Made by a program: the position numbers and the translations under genes. From Larix kaempferi (taxonomy: Eukaryota; Streptophyta; Pinopsida; Pinales; Pinaceae), in the NCBI GenBank assembly GCA_027924585.1, contig BSBM01000361.1, positions 69,314,501-69,378,500 of the forward strand: a stretch of 64,000 nucleotides of DNA, read 5' to 3'. A model generated the notes under the pieces. The model saw only the letters and a program-made list of their open reading frames with translations, did no database searches and was not told the origin of the DNA. This document shows positions 45,543-57,859 of the stretch, in pieces (the first letter of the stretch is position 1; the number at the start of each line of letters is the position of its first letter).

Positions 45543-48173
45543 TTAGGTGAAATCCATTTCCCAATTCACATTCTGGGACTGGTCCTCATTTTCGGCACTC
45601 TGAACATGACCTTCTTCGAATGAGCCGTCATTATGATCCTCAACAACATTATGTTCCATATCAAATTCATTAGATAAATTTGCCATATTGTTTTCTCCCC
45701 TTCTTTCACAATTTGATCGCCAGAGAGCTACTGCTCTTTCATATGGAAAATTGTCAACCTCATACTTTGTTACATATAATCTTAAGCATGTATCCACATT
45801 TTTATAAAGCTTATTCCTCAACTTTGACTTCAAAAATGTTAATGCACTAAACATTCTCTCATCCTCCACTGATCCCAAAATCATGGTTTGACATAAATCT
45901 ACTAATTTGAAATACTCTGACATATGTTGCAGTAGATATTCACTACCACTGAGTGTAGTCCACACTTTTGTAATTGCACCATATTCTAGAGCATTATCCA
46001 ACTTAGAAAATTGCTCCCACATTGTATCAGCAAAGCATCGGGCTTGATCTTTCAATTTTTGTCCATCTAAAATACCTTGAATATGTTCTCCTTGTATCTC
46101 GGTCTCTCGACAAAAATGGCTTTGCAAAATCTTGATTTTAGCTATAAAGTCAACCTTTATAGTTTTTGAACATTGACGAGTGTTCCAATATTGAGGGTAT
46201 ACCACAGACATGGCCTCCAACAATTCAACTCGAGGAAATCGTTCTCTTATCTCTGATGATAGTGATTTTGCAATTTCTATCAAGCTGCGCCTCACTGAAA
46301 TCACAACATTGTCAAATTGTTCTCTTGACACAGGGCACTCTTTGGTGGTTCTTCCTATTTTGTCATTATAATAAAAAGGAACCATATACCCACGCACTGC
46401 CATACATAGAAACCCTTTTTCATCAAACTTCAATAAATTTTCATCATTTTCAATATTGATTATCTTAGCCCAATTTGTAAATGCTAGACCTGTAAAAGAA
46501 TCTGCCTTCATATACAAATTATCTAATGCAAGGCATGCTAGTTTTCTAGCATTTGTGTATTCAGCAATATACATCGTGCGACTCTGAGACATCTTCACGA
46601 GGCTATTCATTTCATGAAGCAGAGGAAGAACTCCAGCCAATGTTAAATATGTCTCTATATCAGTTAATAGAAAGAGAAGAGTTTGAGCTTTTTCTACACT
46701 TAGGCGATGTTCATACATCACCCCTACCAAGGATGCATATTCATCGAATAGTCTTTGAGCTGGTCCCTTCAGTGAGATCCATCTTGTATCAACATCTTTT
46801 AATAGTTTGTTTCCATTTGTAACACCGTCAGCAAATTTTTTAAACTCTGAAAACCGTTTGGGACTCCGACAAAAGTATGCATGAACCTCACGTACAAGAT
46901 ATTCAACTTTTGAAACCAATGGAAAGTTGCTCACTATTTTAAATGCAAGATTCATTCTATGAGCCATACAATGAATACCAATCATATACGGTGAAGCTGA
47001 GAGTTGTAGTCTAGCACAAAGGCCGTTCCTTTGTCCCTGCATTACTGATGCCCCATCTGCTCCAACGCATACCAACTTTTTTGCGATCATTGAATGATCC
47101 ATACCACCAGTTTCTTTCAAAGTATTAATAACAAGTTCATAAATGTTTTTTGCTGTAGAACTTTTGCTCATTTTATGAATTCCAAGTAGATAGGAATTCC
47201 TGATATGGTAATTGACCGTATAAATGCTCATGCAAATCCATGCAGTATTATCAACAGCTGTAACTTCATCCAAGGACAGTGACAAAAATGTTGCATTCAC
47301 AATCTTCTCTTTCATATCATCCTTTTCTACTTGAGCTAGATATTTTCCCCATTCCCAACCACTCGTTAAAGACCAATGAGAAGATGGAAAATTTGGCACT
47401 TGAATAAAAGATAGATATTTCATCATTTTTGGATAATCTGTCATAGGACGACCATTGGATAGGATGTGAAATACAGTGCTTAATTGTATCGACTTCGATA
47501 ACAAATTTTTTTCCATCATCTTTCCGAATTGAGAAGTGATGGTTCCTCCACTTTCATCTAGTTTTCTCTTATTTATTAAGTATTTATTGTATTCCTCTTC
47601 ACATTGGAGATGTCGGCTATCAGATTTCCATCTAACAGTAGATTTATTCTCATCATTTCCAGTTTTGTTATCATACACCTTCCCAACATGCTTCTCTATT
47701 GTGTCCAGCTTCATTTGCAATTTCACTAGCTTGCCCTGTTTCCAACTACATGAAATGCATTTAACTTCTTGTGAGGTCTCATTCTTATTTGTTGGAGGTA
47801 TCGGTTCAATAAATGGGAATCTTGATACCCAATCAGATTGGAATTGTCTCCCGAAGTCCCATCGGCCTTTTTTCCTCTTCAGTGAATGGTCTATGTCACC
47901 TTGCAAGGAAAAATCTTCAACATTTGAGCTACCAATTTCTGAAGAAAATGCATTTGCCTCACTTTGATCACTAGAGGAATGTATTCTACCATCCATTGTA
48001 TGTTTTGCAGAGGCATCCTCCAAAGTGTTGACATCTCTCTCACCGATACCTTGCTCAAGAGAGCTTGAACCATGAATATGATGTGGATGATTGGATTGAT
48101 GTTTTTGAAAATATGACATTACATCCTTTTGTCTTAATTTTTTATTTTTCTCTCCATGATCCATGTTTGACAT
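45543..48173 (-). CDS. hAT-type transposase-like protein (ZNF862/C17orf113-like), intact 876-aa ORF
   Basis: Uninterrupted single-exon frame with an in-frame TAA 15 bases before the ATG, so the start is secure. Residues 1-100 are a polar, His/Ser-rich tail containing VMSYFQKHQ. Residues about 105-168 form a TTF/BED-like zinc-finger region (WDFGRQFQSDWVSRFPF, CISC at 139-142, HVGK from 162), but a clear last zinc ligand is missing. The RNase H-like hAT core has SLSLDEVTAV (Asp302), CVGADGASVMQG (Asp373), the hAT C/H signature IGIHCMAHRMNLAF (402-405) and DTRWISLKG (462-470). The C-terminal hAT dimerisation region is near 745-805 (SVEDERMFSALTFLKSKLRNKL). In this family the core cuts and pastes DNA with 8-bp target duplications. 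It could be an active or recently active transposon, or a domesticated gene. No terminal repeats were found, so mobility is unproven. Confidence 0.88.
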   Translation of the reverse strand: MSNMDHGEKNKKLRQKDVMSYFQKHQSNHPHHIHGSSSLEQGIGERDVNTLEDASAKHTMDGRIHSSSDQSEANAFSSEIGSSNVEDFSLQGDIDHSLKRKKGRWDFGRQFQSDWVSRFPFIEPIPPTNKNETSQEVKCISCSWKQGKLVKLQMKLDTIEKHVGKVYDNKTGNDENKSTVRWKSDSRHLQCEEEYNKYLINKRKLDESGGTITSQFGKMMEKNLLSKSIQLSTVFHILSNGRPMTDYPKMMKYLSFIQVPNFPSSHWSLTSGWEWGKYLAQVEKDDMKEKIVNATFLSLSLDEVTAVDNTAWICMSIYTVNYHIRNSYLLGIHKMSKSSTAKNIYELVINTLKETGGMDHSMIAKKLVCVGADGASVMQGQRNGLCARLQLSASPYMIGIHCMAHRMNLAFKIVSNFPLVSKVEYLVREVHAYFCRSPKRFSEFKKFADGVTNGNKLLKDVDTRWISLKGPAQRLFDEYASLVGVMYEHRLSVEKAQTLLFLLTDIETYLTLAGVLPLLHEMNSLVKMSQSRTMYIAEYTNARKLACLALDNLYMKADSFTGLAFTNWAKIINIENDENLLKFDEKGFLCMAVRGYMVPFYYNDKIGRTTKECPVSREQFDNVVISVRRSLIEIAKSLSSEIRERFPRVELLEAMSVVYPQYWNTRQCSKTIKVDFIAKIKILQSHFCRETEIQGEHIQGILDGQKLKDQARCFADTMWEQFSKLDNALEYGAITKVWTTLSGSEYLLQHMSEYFKLVDLCQTMILGSVEDERMFSALTFLKSKLRNKLYKNVDTCLRLYVTKYEVDNFPYERAVALWRSNCERRGENNMANLSNEFDMEHNVVEDHNDGSFEEGHVQSAENEDQSQNVNWEMDFT

Positions 48174-49576
48174 CTTGTTTCTTACTTAATGTTCCACAAT
48201 TGATATTCCAAATCAATATAGAAACCAGAAGGAGGCATGCATGAGAAAAATGATATAAAATTAGTACAACTGCAATTCCCTACGAGGAGGTTGGTCCTCC
48301 ACAATTGCACCAAAAATATACTAAGTGATTAACCTAGGGGCCACTAGAACAACAGGGAACAAACAACACACCACAATAAAAATTTTCCTAAGGTTGTGGT
48401 GATGGGGTCCCTTGTGCTCCTGATGAACTCACCTCGCTGCCGCCGTGACTGGCAGGTCAGGAGAGTAGCCACTTTGAAGAAATTTTGATAAAAGGATGTG
48501 TTTTAAAAATATTTTTGAAAAATATAATCAAACAATCCTATGGCTCTCTAGACTCAACAAAATTGTGCATATGAACCAAGACCAAATTAAACTTGGAAGA
48601 CTTGACTCAAGCTCATAAGAGTCAAGTAACTATGCATAAGGTGCTATACCCATATCTAAGAATGAGATCATTGTGTGACTTCAATTGTAGTTGGTGTTAC
48701 CTAACTTCATTGCAAACTGATGACAATTTATTAATAGAAAATAGTACAAGACTAAATCTAATTTTTCGAAATTGATCAAACCTAAAATCAAGGCTCAAGT
48801 GCATTACTTGCCCCACATTCATTCCAATACATGTTCAACATCATAGACTCCTTTCAATATTCCTTCTTTTTGCAACCCAAATAGGATGTAGATTGCATAA
48901 TGAAACTACGTACCTTGAGACCATAGCCAAATTTTGAAATATGTCAAACCACTACAAACTACCTCAGCAACGTTTCCAAACATATGGAAACTACTCAACA
49001 ATTTATCATTGTTTCAAAAAACTCCTAGCAATTTCTCAAAAATTCACAAAACTACCAAAACCTATTGGTTCCAGGATTCCAACATTATTTCTCCTTTTTT
49101 ACTTCAGAAAATAATAATAGCTAAACATGAGCAAAGACCACTGAACTAACCCTAAATGGCCACACAATCCCTAACAGAACATAAATCCCCACTAACTCAT
49201 AAAACTTCTCAATAAAGAGATCTCAGATTCTATATGTTCAGAAAAGTGCAGTATCCTAGCAGTGAAAAAAGCATTGACCAGGTTTTTTTCATAACAAAGA
49301 GCAGATCTTACTTTTTGCTTCCATTTCTAGGAATAGAATGCTGCCATTAGACCTATTTCTTACAGTTTATTAAGAAGTCTATCCCAAGTTTCCTATCCTT
49401 ATTGGTCATTTGTCGCACTCATTCCTGTTAGCTCTTGCTTCTAATAACTGAGGGAAATTAGACTGAAATCCATTGATTAATATCAAGTTATATTTGTTCA
49501 CATCTCTATGGTGACTTAACTTGCAATTTGATTCACATCTCCAAGCACGGTACTGTAGCATTTAAGCAATAGATTT
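48174..49576. other. Intergenic, 5' flank of the hAT ORF
   Basis: No gene seen. Around 48325-48375 a stretch (GGGGCCACTAGAACAACAGGG, then AACAAACAACACACCAC) resembles 54595-54640 at roughly 70% by eye. The two places therefore share an unidentified old repeat. Confidence 0.4.
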
Positions 49577-49595
49577 TATTTGTGTAGAGTTAAGC
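49577..49595. repeat. LINE target-site duplication, left copy (19 bp)
   Basis: TATTTGTGTAGAGTTAAGC here is repeated exactly at 51362-51380. The LINE lies between. The length is typical for target-primed reverse transcription. Confidence 0.9.
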
Positions 49596-51361
49596 AAATT
49601 GCTCTGTGGTCTGGAAAGCGGTGGTGCAGCATTTTCCTTTGGTCGGCTCTGGATTAGTGTGGAGGATAGGAAATGGGCGACTCACTCATATTGGACTGGA
49701 CCCTTGGGTTGGCTGTAGGGGAGGTCATGTCATGCCTGTGGACTTGAGGAACTTCTTGGCAGCTAGAGGTTGCCATTTTCTGGATGATGTAGAGGATCTG
49801 GGATCATCTACTCTTTGGCATCAGGGGTGGATCTCTGCACAGCGTCTTGAGATTCCTGAAGATATGCAAGGAGTTTGGGAGGATTTTCTCCGGATCCTAA
49901 GACTTTCGTATATACGACTGACCAATAGGAATGATGAACTTATCTGGGATCACCATCCCTCTAGAATTTACACCCCAAGGAATGGATATATCCAGCTGAA
50001 TGTGGAAGCACATAACAGGGAATTGGTGTGGTGGTGGAAATATCCGTGGAAGTTAAAGTGTCCGAGTAAAGCAAAATTACTCTTCTGGGCTATTCTGGAA
50101 AATAAGGCTCCAACCTGGGACATTCTGCAAAAACGCTTCCTCCAGGGACCGGGGTTCTGTCCACTTTGTAAAGATGTGGAAGAGACCATTAATCATCTAT
50201 TTGTTTATTGTCGGTTTACTCAGGCAGTTTGGGCTGATATATGCAAATATCTGGATTTAAATGTGAGATGGTGGGGAGCGAGTGTCCATGAAGCATTCCA
50301 ATTGTGGTGGACTTTACAAAAATCCTCTCCCATCCGGGCTTCCCCTTGTATTTTCGCATGGGGCATATGGATTACCAGAAATAAGATCATATTTCAAGAT
50401 TGCAGGATTCTGAAGGAGACTGTAGTGGCACAAGCTGTGGCTGTTATCCAACACTACAAGACACCTGTCAAAGAGATTAGAACTCGACCTGTGAGTGAGG
50501 AAATGATCGATAAAACCATGCCGTGGGCATATTTTGATGGTGCTTCTCTTGACCATCGATCGGAGTGTGGTGGGGGTGGAGTCCTTTTCAAAACCGAGTC
50601 TCATTTCTTTCATATCGTGGCTGGTTTGGGGAGGGGATCTAACAACTATGCTGAACTTATGTCTCTTAGGCTACTGCTGTTATTTGCACTTGAACAAGGA
50701 TGTCTTATCTCTTCAGATATTTGGCGACTCCAGGATAGTTATTGACTGGGCAAAGGAGATTACTCATTGTCATGTGATGGTACTCATACCTATACTGGAG
50801 GAGGTAATACGGTTAAAACAGTCATTTAATCATATTACATTTACACTTGTCTACAGGGAGAGGAATGGGATGGCCGATCAGCTTTCCAAAGAAGCGACGC
50901 AGCAACATTTAGCACTTGGAACTTGGAGGATTACTATTCACTCTATTGGGGGCACCTACAGTTATTACCACAGACCATTTCATGAAGCTATAGAGGCACG
51001 GAATTGAGCAATAGCTCAGATTTTGATGACCAGGGATGGACGCCTATTTTAATTTCTGTAACAGTTTTTGTTTAGTTGTATGGATATATGCCGGCTGTAG
51101 ATAGCAGTTATGTGATGGTCTGATACAGTAGTCTATCTGTAATCGGATAAATGCGGGCTGTATGAACAGCTGGACTCATTGTTTTGAAGTAGTATGGAAC
51201 TTTGGACTTGATATTAATATGGGACAGTAAATATGTGTCAATGTAGGGATCACAGTGATCCTAATACATGTGCAGAATGTAATTTTGTTCATCTTTTTGA
51301 AATAAAATTACGACTTTTTCCAAGGAAAAAAAGGTCACAGCAACTATTAGGTCACAACAAC
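49596..51361 (+). mobile_element. 5'-truncated L1-type LINE
   Basis: Body between two exact 19-bp target duplications. It carries only the C-terminal part of ORF2 (zinc-binding region plus RNase H) and a 350-bp 3' end. The endonuclease and RT are missing through 5' truncation, the usual fate of LINE insertions. The 3' terminus ends in an A-rich but not clean poly-A stretch (GGAAAAAAAGGTCACA...CAACAAC). Confidence 0.88.
49606..51007 (+). pseudogene. LINE ORF2 C-terminus: zf-RVT and RNase H
   Basis: The first frame (49606-50745) includes VWRIGNGRLTHIGLDPWV and then the reverse-transcriptase zinc-binding region (WKYPWKLKCPSKAKLLFWAI, FCPLCKDVEETINHLFVYC, FTQAVWADI). The start of a plant-type RNase H (WAYFDGASLDH, GGGGVLF, NNYAELMSLRLLLLFALE) follows. 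A frameshift near 50700 moves into the second frame, which completes RNase H (LQIFGDSRIVIDWAKE, VYRERNGMADQLSKEA) and ends at TGA 51005. The order matches the C-terminus of plant L1 elements that acquired an RNase H. Inactive. Confidence 0.9.
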
Positions 51362-51462
51362 TATTTGTGTAGAGTTAAGCCATACTCATGAAAGTTTTCA
51401 TTTAAACAGAAAGATAACAATGTTCTCATTTTATGGTAGCCTTCATCCAATCCTGGGAACTT
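50918..51462. repeat. Segmental duplication, copy 1 (LINE 3' end plus flank)
   Basis: This segment includes the last LINE codons, the LINE 3' end, the right target duplication and about 80 bp of host flank ending in CCTGGGAACTT. It recurs as copy 2 at 51463-53051. Confidence 0.85.
51362..51380. repeat. LINE target-site duplication, right copy (19 bp)
   Basis: Exact match to 49577-49595. A further copy belonging to the segmental duplication occurs at about 52949-52967. Confidence 0.9.
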
Positions 51463-53051
51463 GGCACTTGGAGGATTACTATTCACTCTATTGGGGGCAC
51501 CTACAGTTATTACCACAGACCATTTCATGAAGCTATAAAGGCACGGAATTGAGCAATAGCTCAGATTTTGATGACCAGGGATGGACGCCTATTTTAATTT
51601 CTGTAACAGTTTTTGTTTAGTTGTATGGATATATGCTGGCTGTAGATAGCAGTTATGTGATGGTCTGATAAAGAAATTCCCTTGTTTAAATTGATAAGAA
51701 GTACTTTTCTAGGTAATTTCAAAGCTTAATTTGATTCTTAGACCATTTCTTCTCAGAAGGCTGAAGGAAAAGGTTGAAGAGTCCCTGCCTAGGAAAAAGG
51801 AGATAATTTTGTATGCAGATATGAAAGAACATCAGAAACATATCCAAGATCATTTAGTAGTGCTGATACATTCTGAGGTGGAATAAGTGCTCCAATGGTC
51901 TGTCCCAGTGATGTAATCGTTCGAGTGCTTGTTGGTTACAAGGATACATATCTTCATGTCTTTTATTAATTCAGTGATCACAGAATAATAATGGAGAACA
52001 ACTGGCAGTCAAAGGATTCATTGGAGGCAGAGATTCAGTAGACAGATATTATTTCCAGATTCTTAGGCACAAGATCAAAAGGCAGAAGATCGATCCACAT
52101 TTGAAGAAGCAGTTCCAGCTAATCCTATATTTTGAGGATTAGAATAAGCCTTAAATTTCTTAGAACCATTCTGGGCACTCTATAAAAAATCCCTACTAAT
52201 TATCTTTAAATTTTGAGTCAGCAATTCGATCTCATCATCTCGAGACAATTAAGGATTTGGTCAATATCTTCGAGCAACATTTAAGCACTTAATATACAGC
52301 TGGAAGAGAACCTAAAGACATAGGATTATTTCTAGATCTGATGGCTTTTAAAGTTCAATTGTTTCCATATTTCCAGGACAAAGATTAAATTATCCAAATT
52401 CAAGGGTGAAATTAACAGTCAAAGGATCAAATTTGCATCCCAAATATCCAGGAGCTCGATGCGCATCTTCAAGTGGCATTTGAACATTCAAGACAGAAGA
52501 GTGATCATTTCCAGATTCTTGGCAGCAAATCAAAGATTTAGGATTTATTACTCGAAACTTGCAGGAGTTTGCTTATTCAACATTTATATATTTTATCATT
52601 GAATGTAACCGAGGTTTTGAGTGGGAGAGACTGAGAGGGCTGAGTTCTAAGTTTCAGAGACATACTTTTAAACTCTGTTCTTAAACTCTGCTTTTTATGT
52701 CTGTATTTTCATGATAGAAGATTCCAGTGAATGCAATGTTCAGATTATGTTTTCCTTCTATATTCATCTACTTTTTTTTTCCTATTTGAATGAGATGATC
52801 ATTGATATAGGATATATTAATGGTTATGCTTTACAGATTCCCGAGTAGAATCTAATTTTGTGATCCTACATACATGTGCAGAATCTAATTTTGTTCATCT
52901 TTTTGAAATAAAATTACGACTTTTTCCAAGGAAAAAAAGGTCACAACAACTATTTGTGTAGAGTTAAGCCATACTCATGAAAGTTTTCATTTAAACAGAA
53001 AGATAACAATGTTCTCATTTTATGGTAGCCTTCATCCAATCCTGGGAACTT
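51463..53051. repeat. Segmental duplication, copy 2, with 1.2-kb insertion
   Basis: Bases 51463-51670 repeat 50918-51130, and 52863-53051 repeat about 51263-51462. Between them (about 51671-52862) is unrelated sequence that replaces about 130 bp of copy 1. The junction at 51462 has short homology (GGAACTTGG), suggesting replication-based or unequal-exchange duplication after LINE insertion. The inserted 1.2 kb shows no gene and no obvious LTR ends. Confidence 0.8.
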
Positions 53052-53295
53052 ATCAAAGTAAATATTCAAATCCCCTAGGAAAACATAGGGAGTTTTTAAT
53101 TTATTATGTCCTTGATAGTGGTATGATCCGTCTGTTTCCTAATCTGCTATATCTATGAAACTTAACTGGAATTGCTACATATCTTAAATCCAAGCTAAAC
53201 ATTGGACACTAATTTTCACACTTTGTCATTGATATTTCTCAAGGGTCTATTTATTTGCTTGGGAAAGAATTACTTGGAGATAACTTTTATAATTA

Positions 53296-54315
53296 TTGTT
53301 CATATCAAAGCCTATTCCTAGTACCTCATCTCACTCTTCTACCAATTTTTTGAGTCCTCCAATTTTTTTACCCAATGCCACCACCCCAGATCATACACTA
53401 TCATTCATGTACAACAAATCCTTCCAGCATCAACTAGGTTTCCTATTTGTTCATAATTATCAAATTAAATCTAAAATCACCACCCTAATTATGGATAATG
53501 GTAGCCAAATAAATATATTTTCCCATGATATTTAGTCTCCTATCTGCAACTCCCCACTACAGACCATCAAACTCCATATCAGGTTTGGTTACAAAATATG
53601 CTCCTCATCTAAATGTCACTGAGCATTATGTTATCACCATTTCCATTGGGGCATTTCAATATACTTTGGAATGTGATGTGTCTCCTCTCAATTGTGTATA
53701 TTTACTACTGGGTTCCCTTACCAAATTATTCGTCATTCCCTATATGATGCTCACCACAACACTTATAAATTTTTTAAAGATGGAAAGGCTTGTGATCTCA
53801 CATCTTCTATAACCCATTCACCTTCCTTGTTGTCCAACAATGTTGATGTGTTCCATGTCAATCTTCACAAATTCATGTCACTATGTGTGGTTAAATGGGT
53901 TAAGATTGATAATGACTCCCATCCTTCCACACCCTATATGAATCCCTTGTTAGATGATTTTGTGTATGTATTTACACCTCCTGTTGGCCTTCCCCCCATT
54001 CATTTCATCTAGCACACTATTGATCTTGTCTTAGCATCTTCTCTTCCAATTGCTCCAATATACCATTTAGCCCCTCACGAATTTCTTGATATTAAGTGAC
54101 ATCTTCAATATGTCTTAAACTCTAGACATATAGAACCTAACTCCTCTCCTTATGGTTCCTCTACTTTCTTCATTTCTGTAAAGGAATCTGGTGCATGGCA
54201 TCTTGTTACTTATTATCATGATCTCAATGAAGTGACTATAAAAAATTGATACCCATTTTCTCACATTAATGATTTGCTTATCCATCTCAAGGGTGCCCAA
54301 TTCTCATACTCACAA
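53296..54315 (+). pseudogene. Ty3/gypsy protease-RT fragment
   Basis: Strongly decayed plus-strand coding remnant. IMDNGSQINIF recalls the aspartic protease active-site DSG region. HNTYKFFKDGKACDL, LPPIHFI then HTIDLVLASSLPIAPIYHLA, and FISVKESGAWHLVTYYHDLNEVTIKN correspond to the segment leading into RT in common gypsy elements; the last recalls the KKDGSWR...DYRALNKVTIKN block. Stops and shifts are frequent. It ends at 54315, where the TGTAAGGCTCGC sequence starts. Confidence 0.75.
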
Positions 54316-54321
54316 GTAACA

Positions 54322-55200
54322 TCTGTAAGGCTCGCTACAAGTATTATAGTATATAACTAGCATATATTATTATGTTAGTATTAGGTATGTGATTCAATTC
54401 TAGTCTATAAACATAGTTGGAATATAGCAGTAATCATCCCAACTAGGAGGTATCCAATGCCATGATATGGACTCTAGCATATGATCTAAATGCACTTGAA
54501 CCCCTCAACTAGATATTCATGCCCATGAAACTGAGTGAAATCCCAGACTGAGTGATATTCTCCGTGATTATAAATATAAAATAACAGACTAGAACCTGGT
54601 GGCCACTACAACTAGGGGGCAAACAGCACGCCAACTAAAAAGTCCTAAGTATACAAACCAGGCAAACAAAGATGCCTTCCGGAGAAGAGTCTGGGATGAT
54701 GAGGGCCCAGAACAGATCAACGAAGGAAGAAAGACAGTTACCCGGGGTCCACAATACAATGACTAAGGGTGCAAGCGCTGGAATCACCCAACCGCCCTCC
54801 CAAAGACCTGCAAGGGATTTCCTCCCACGTCTATCTTAGGTACATCAGATATACCCTCTGCTGTCACCTGTGTATGAACCTAGAGTCAGATACTAAGGCT
54901 ACCACAACACCGAAAACTCCTGGGGGAACAGTCACCGGTCGAATCAGAAAGCGTGGGCAGGGTAGCTAAGCCCGAAACTCGAAAGAGTCCCCAATACGCA
55001 ATCCAATCCTGGCGTATGCTCGAACAGAAAGTAGGAGGAGTATTCCCAACAATCTGATCTTGCAATGACCTACTGCATAGATCCCAGGCAAGTTTTGAGT
55101 GAAATGGGTTTACCTGTGATAGTCTCACTACGATTTTTGCGTAATGTGTGATCTTGAGTGGTTTAAGGTGATTTAAACTCAATATCCTAACCAAAACTAA
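54322..55200. other. Possible LTR-derived segment, unassigned
   Basis: It begins abruptly with TGTAAGGCTCGCTACAAG at the end of the gypsy fragment, which looks like an LTR edge. A 45-bp part (54595-54640) resembles 48325-48375. No matching end or coding region was identified. Confidence 0.3.
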
Positions 55201-57417
55201 TTGGTGTAGTGTACCCTAAAAAAGAAAAATGTTTCTATTTCATTTTATTAAAAAGTTTTTAGGGCTGTTATTACTCAAAAAGGGTAGTGCTTTTGTGTGG
55301 CGTGGTTGCAACAAGGAAACAAAAGTGCCATAAAATCAAAACTTTCTACAACAAAGCTCTTTTTCATTTTTTCATTTACTGGAAAGAATAAAAGAACAAT
55401 CAACTAAATTATGATTCAATAAACTGACCACAAACAATGTTTAAATACAAGAATCAATCACTAAACAAAGTGCTGGAAAATATTGAAGTGTCTGGCCATA
55501 TTCCCAAAATAATGAGGTTATTCCCAAAATAATCCTTCTTAGACTCATTTTCCATTAAAAACATCTAAAATCCATAAAGCATTGCATCTCACGGCCATAT
55601 TTCAACTATGAATAGTTTACCAAAGGACATTATAATGTTTTTAGTAGCAATGATGGGTGTATGCATCTTGATAATGGTTAGGACAGTATAAAAAGATCCT
55701 TGGTCATTTAACAAATATTCTTTGGCTCAAGTGTGGTGAAATATGCATTGCAACACCACATAAGACCTTTCTATGGAATATTTGGCCTCTAATTGGGATA
55801 TGGCTATGATTAATTCATTTTGGGGACCCGTGATGGGTCCAGGGGCATAGACCATGGTTGAAAAGGAAAAAAAGGTCCTTCACAGGAAGATTAACCTTCT
55901 AGGACTTACACATTGTGAGTCGAGCCCCAATCATGAAACATGTCCTCTCTATGGTGTCTTTGACTCCTAAGTGTCATTCCATGTGTCTATATGGTGTCCT
56001 TGACTCCCAAGTACATACCCTTATTGGATTTCAAGTGGTGTCATTTTTGCTAAAATGTAATAAATTATATTCTAACATTATATGTTGAGGTATAAGGCAT
56101 GCTTGATGTCTATATGGTCTATAGTTATACTTAATGGGACTAATAATTTAACCCAATACTAGGTCATAAAATATTGCTTCTTTCTTCATAGCCTTTGGAC
56201 TTAGTTGTGCCAAAATGTCCCTTAACCATATGGCCCTCATTTTGGTTCAAAATTATTCCCTTGAGAATGCCTTTTTGTTTGGATCATTCTCTGTATTTTC
56301 TGATGACTGGGAGATTTTATCTGACATTAAGCAAACTCCTCGCAGTTCAATCAATACTTGCTTGAGTCTGACATTAGCAGAATTTTCTCAGAATCTCATG
56401 ATGAGAGAGTTGAGACTATCATGCTCAAATGTATGATCTTTTTAAACCACATAGTCCTGCAAGCCAATATGTAAGTTGTGTTTGGGTCTCACCCATAACA
56501 ATTGAAGAATATTTTCGTGCTCATGTTTTATATGCATAGGATACACACCCTTTACATTTTGAATAGTGAAGATGTTTTCTTGAGGGTGAACAATGATCTA
56601 AAACAAATAGGGGTTAACCTTCAATGATCCACTTTCAATATTTTTCTATTTAAATGCCATTTCTGTCAATAATTTCCATTCTTTTTAATATGATATGTTC
56701 AAGAATGTTTTAACTTCACATTCTCATGTGCCCTGCAAGTGTTCACTTGGGTCTTATTGAGGCTATAGTTCTAATATGTTCATGAAATTCTAAGTAGAGA
56801 TTGGAAGCAGATTGCAACTGAAGCCTTGCCATCAATTCTGGGTCTTTTTTGGACCTTAAACCAACATTAATAAGTGATTTTTTGTGTGTTCTGGACAATC
56901 ATATCAGTGGTAAAGAGACTTAAAAAAATTATGGGCATGAATTTGGACAAGGGAAGCAATTCTGGGCCCTTTAAACTAGCAAATAACCCATATTTCCCCT
57001 AAATCTGGGCATGCTCTAAGAATTCTGGGGCTAAGAAGTTGAAAGAGTATAGCAATAGGAGAATTGAAGTTTGAGATTCAAAGCCTATTATTGCAGAATA
57101 TAATCTCAACCTTGTACCACATTCAACATAGCTTTTGATTTAATGGATAGAACTTGGTTGGTTGGAAACGATTTCATCTTTGGTGAGAACAATATTGGTA
57201 GACACTTTATATATTGGACTACTCTATGGATGCCTCGCAGTTCTGGTAGCCCTGCAACATACTTTGGCACACAAGAGGATCATCTTTTCAGGCAAGTGTA
57301 AGGAACAATAGGATCATTTTTTTAGGCAATGGGATTATAAGAACACTCCCAAACTATATAGGTGCTAGAGATCCTTAACTCATAAACCCATCTGGTTTAG
57401 TTTATATGCATAAGTTT
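55201..57417. other. Intergenic, no feature supported
   Basis: AT-rich sequence without convincing coding frames. A short local repeat (ATGGTGTCTTTGACTCCTAAGT and TGGTGTCCTTGACTCCCAAGT) occurs at about 55954-56015. Confidence 0.4.
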
Positions 57418-57859
57418 ATATCAAATAGAGTTGTTCCCTGACTTTAAGGGGAAGGCGATGGAACAGACGTAGGAGGACATGCAGGAATGAATTTTAAGGG
57501 GATGCAACTTTCAAGTTTAAATACTATTCTCCAAAATAACACCTCTGGCAACACTTACTATATAGCATGCTTAAAAAATAGACACTTCTAAAAATAGAAC
57601 CACCATCCATTACTTTCTCAGTTCTGGCCTTAAGTCATATATCAAATAGAGCTGTTCCGTGACTTTAATGGGAAGGCGATGGAACAGACCCAGGAGGACA
57701 GGCAAGAATGAATTTTAAGGGGATGCAACTTTCAAGTCTAAATACTATTCTCCAAAATAACACATGTGGCAACACTTACTATATAGCATGCTTAAAAAAT
57801 AGACACTTCTAAAAATAGAACCACCATCCATTACTTTCTCAGTTCTGGCCTTAAGTCAT
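57418..57859. repeat. Two-copy tandem duplication, 221 bp
   Basis: Copies at 57418-57638 and 57639-57859 differ at roughly ten positions. Both run from ATATCAAATAGAG to TTCTGGCCTTAAGTCAT. No coding content. Confidence 0.93.

Noticed and set aside
44011-48500. hAT terminal inverted repeats and 8-bp target duplication
   Set aside because: I scanned both flanks for CAGGG/TAGGG-like ends and mirrored partners and found no convincing pair, so the transposon limits are not reported.
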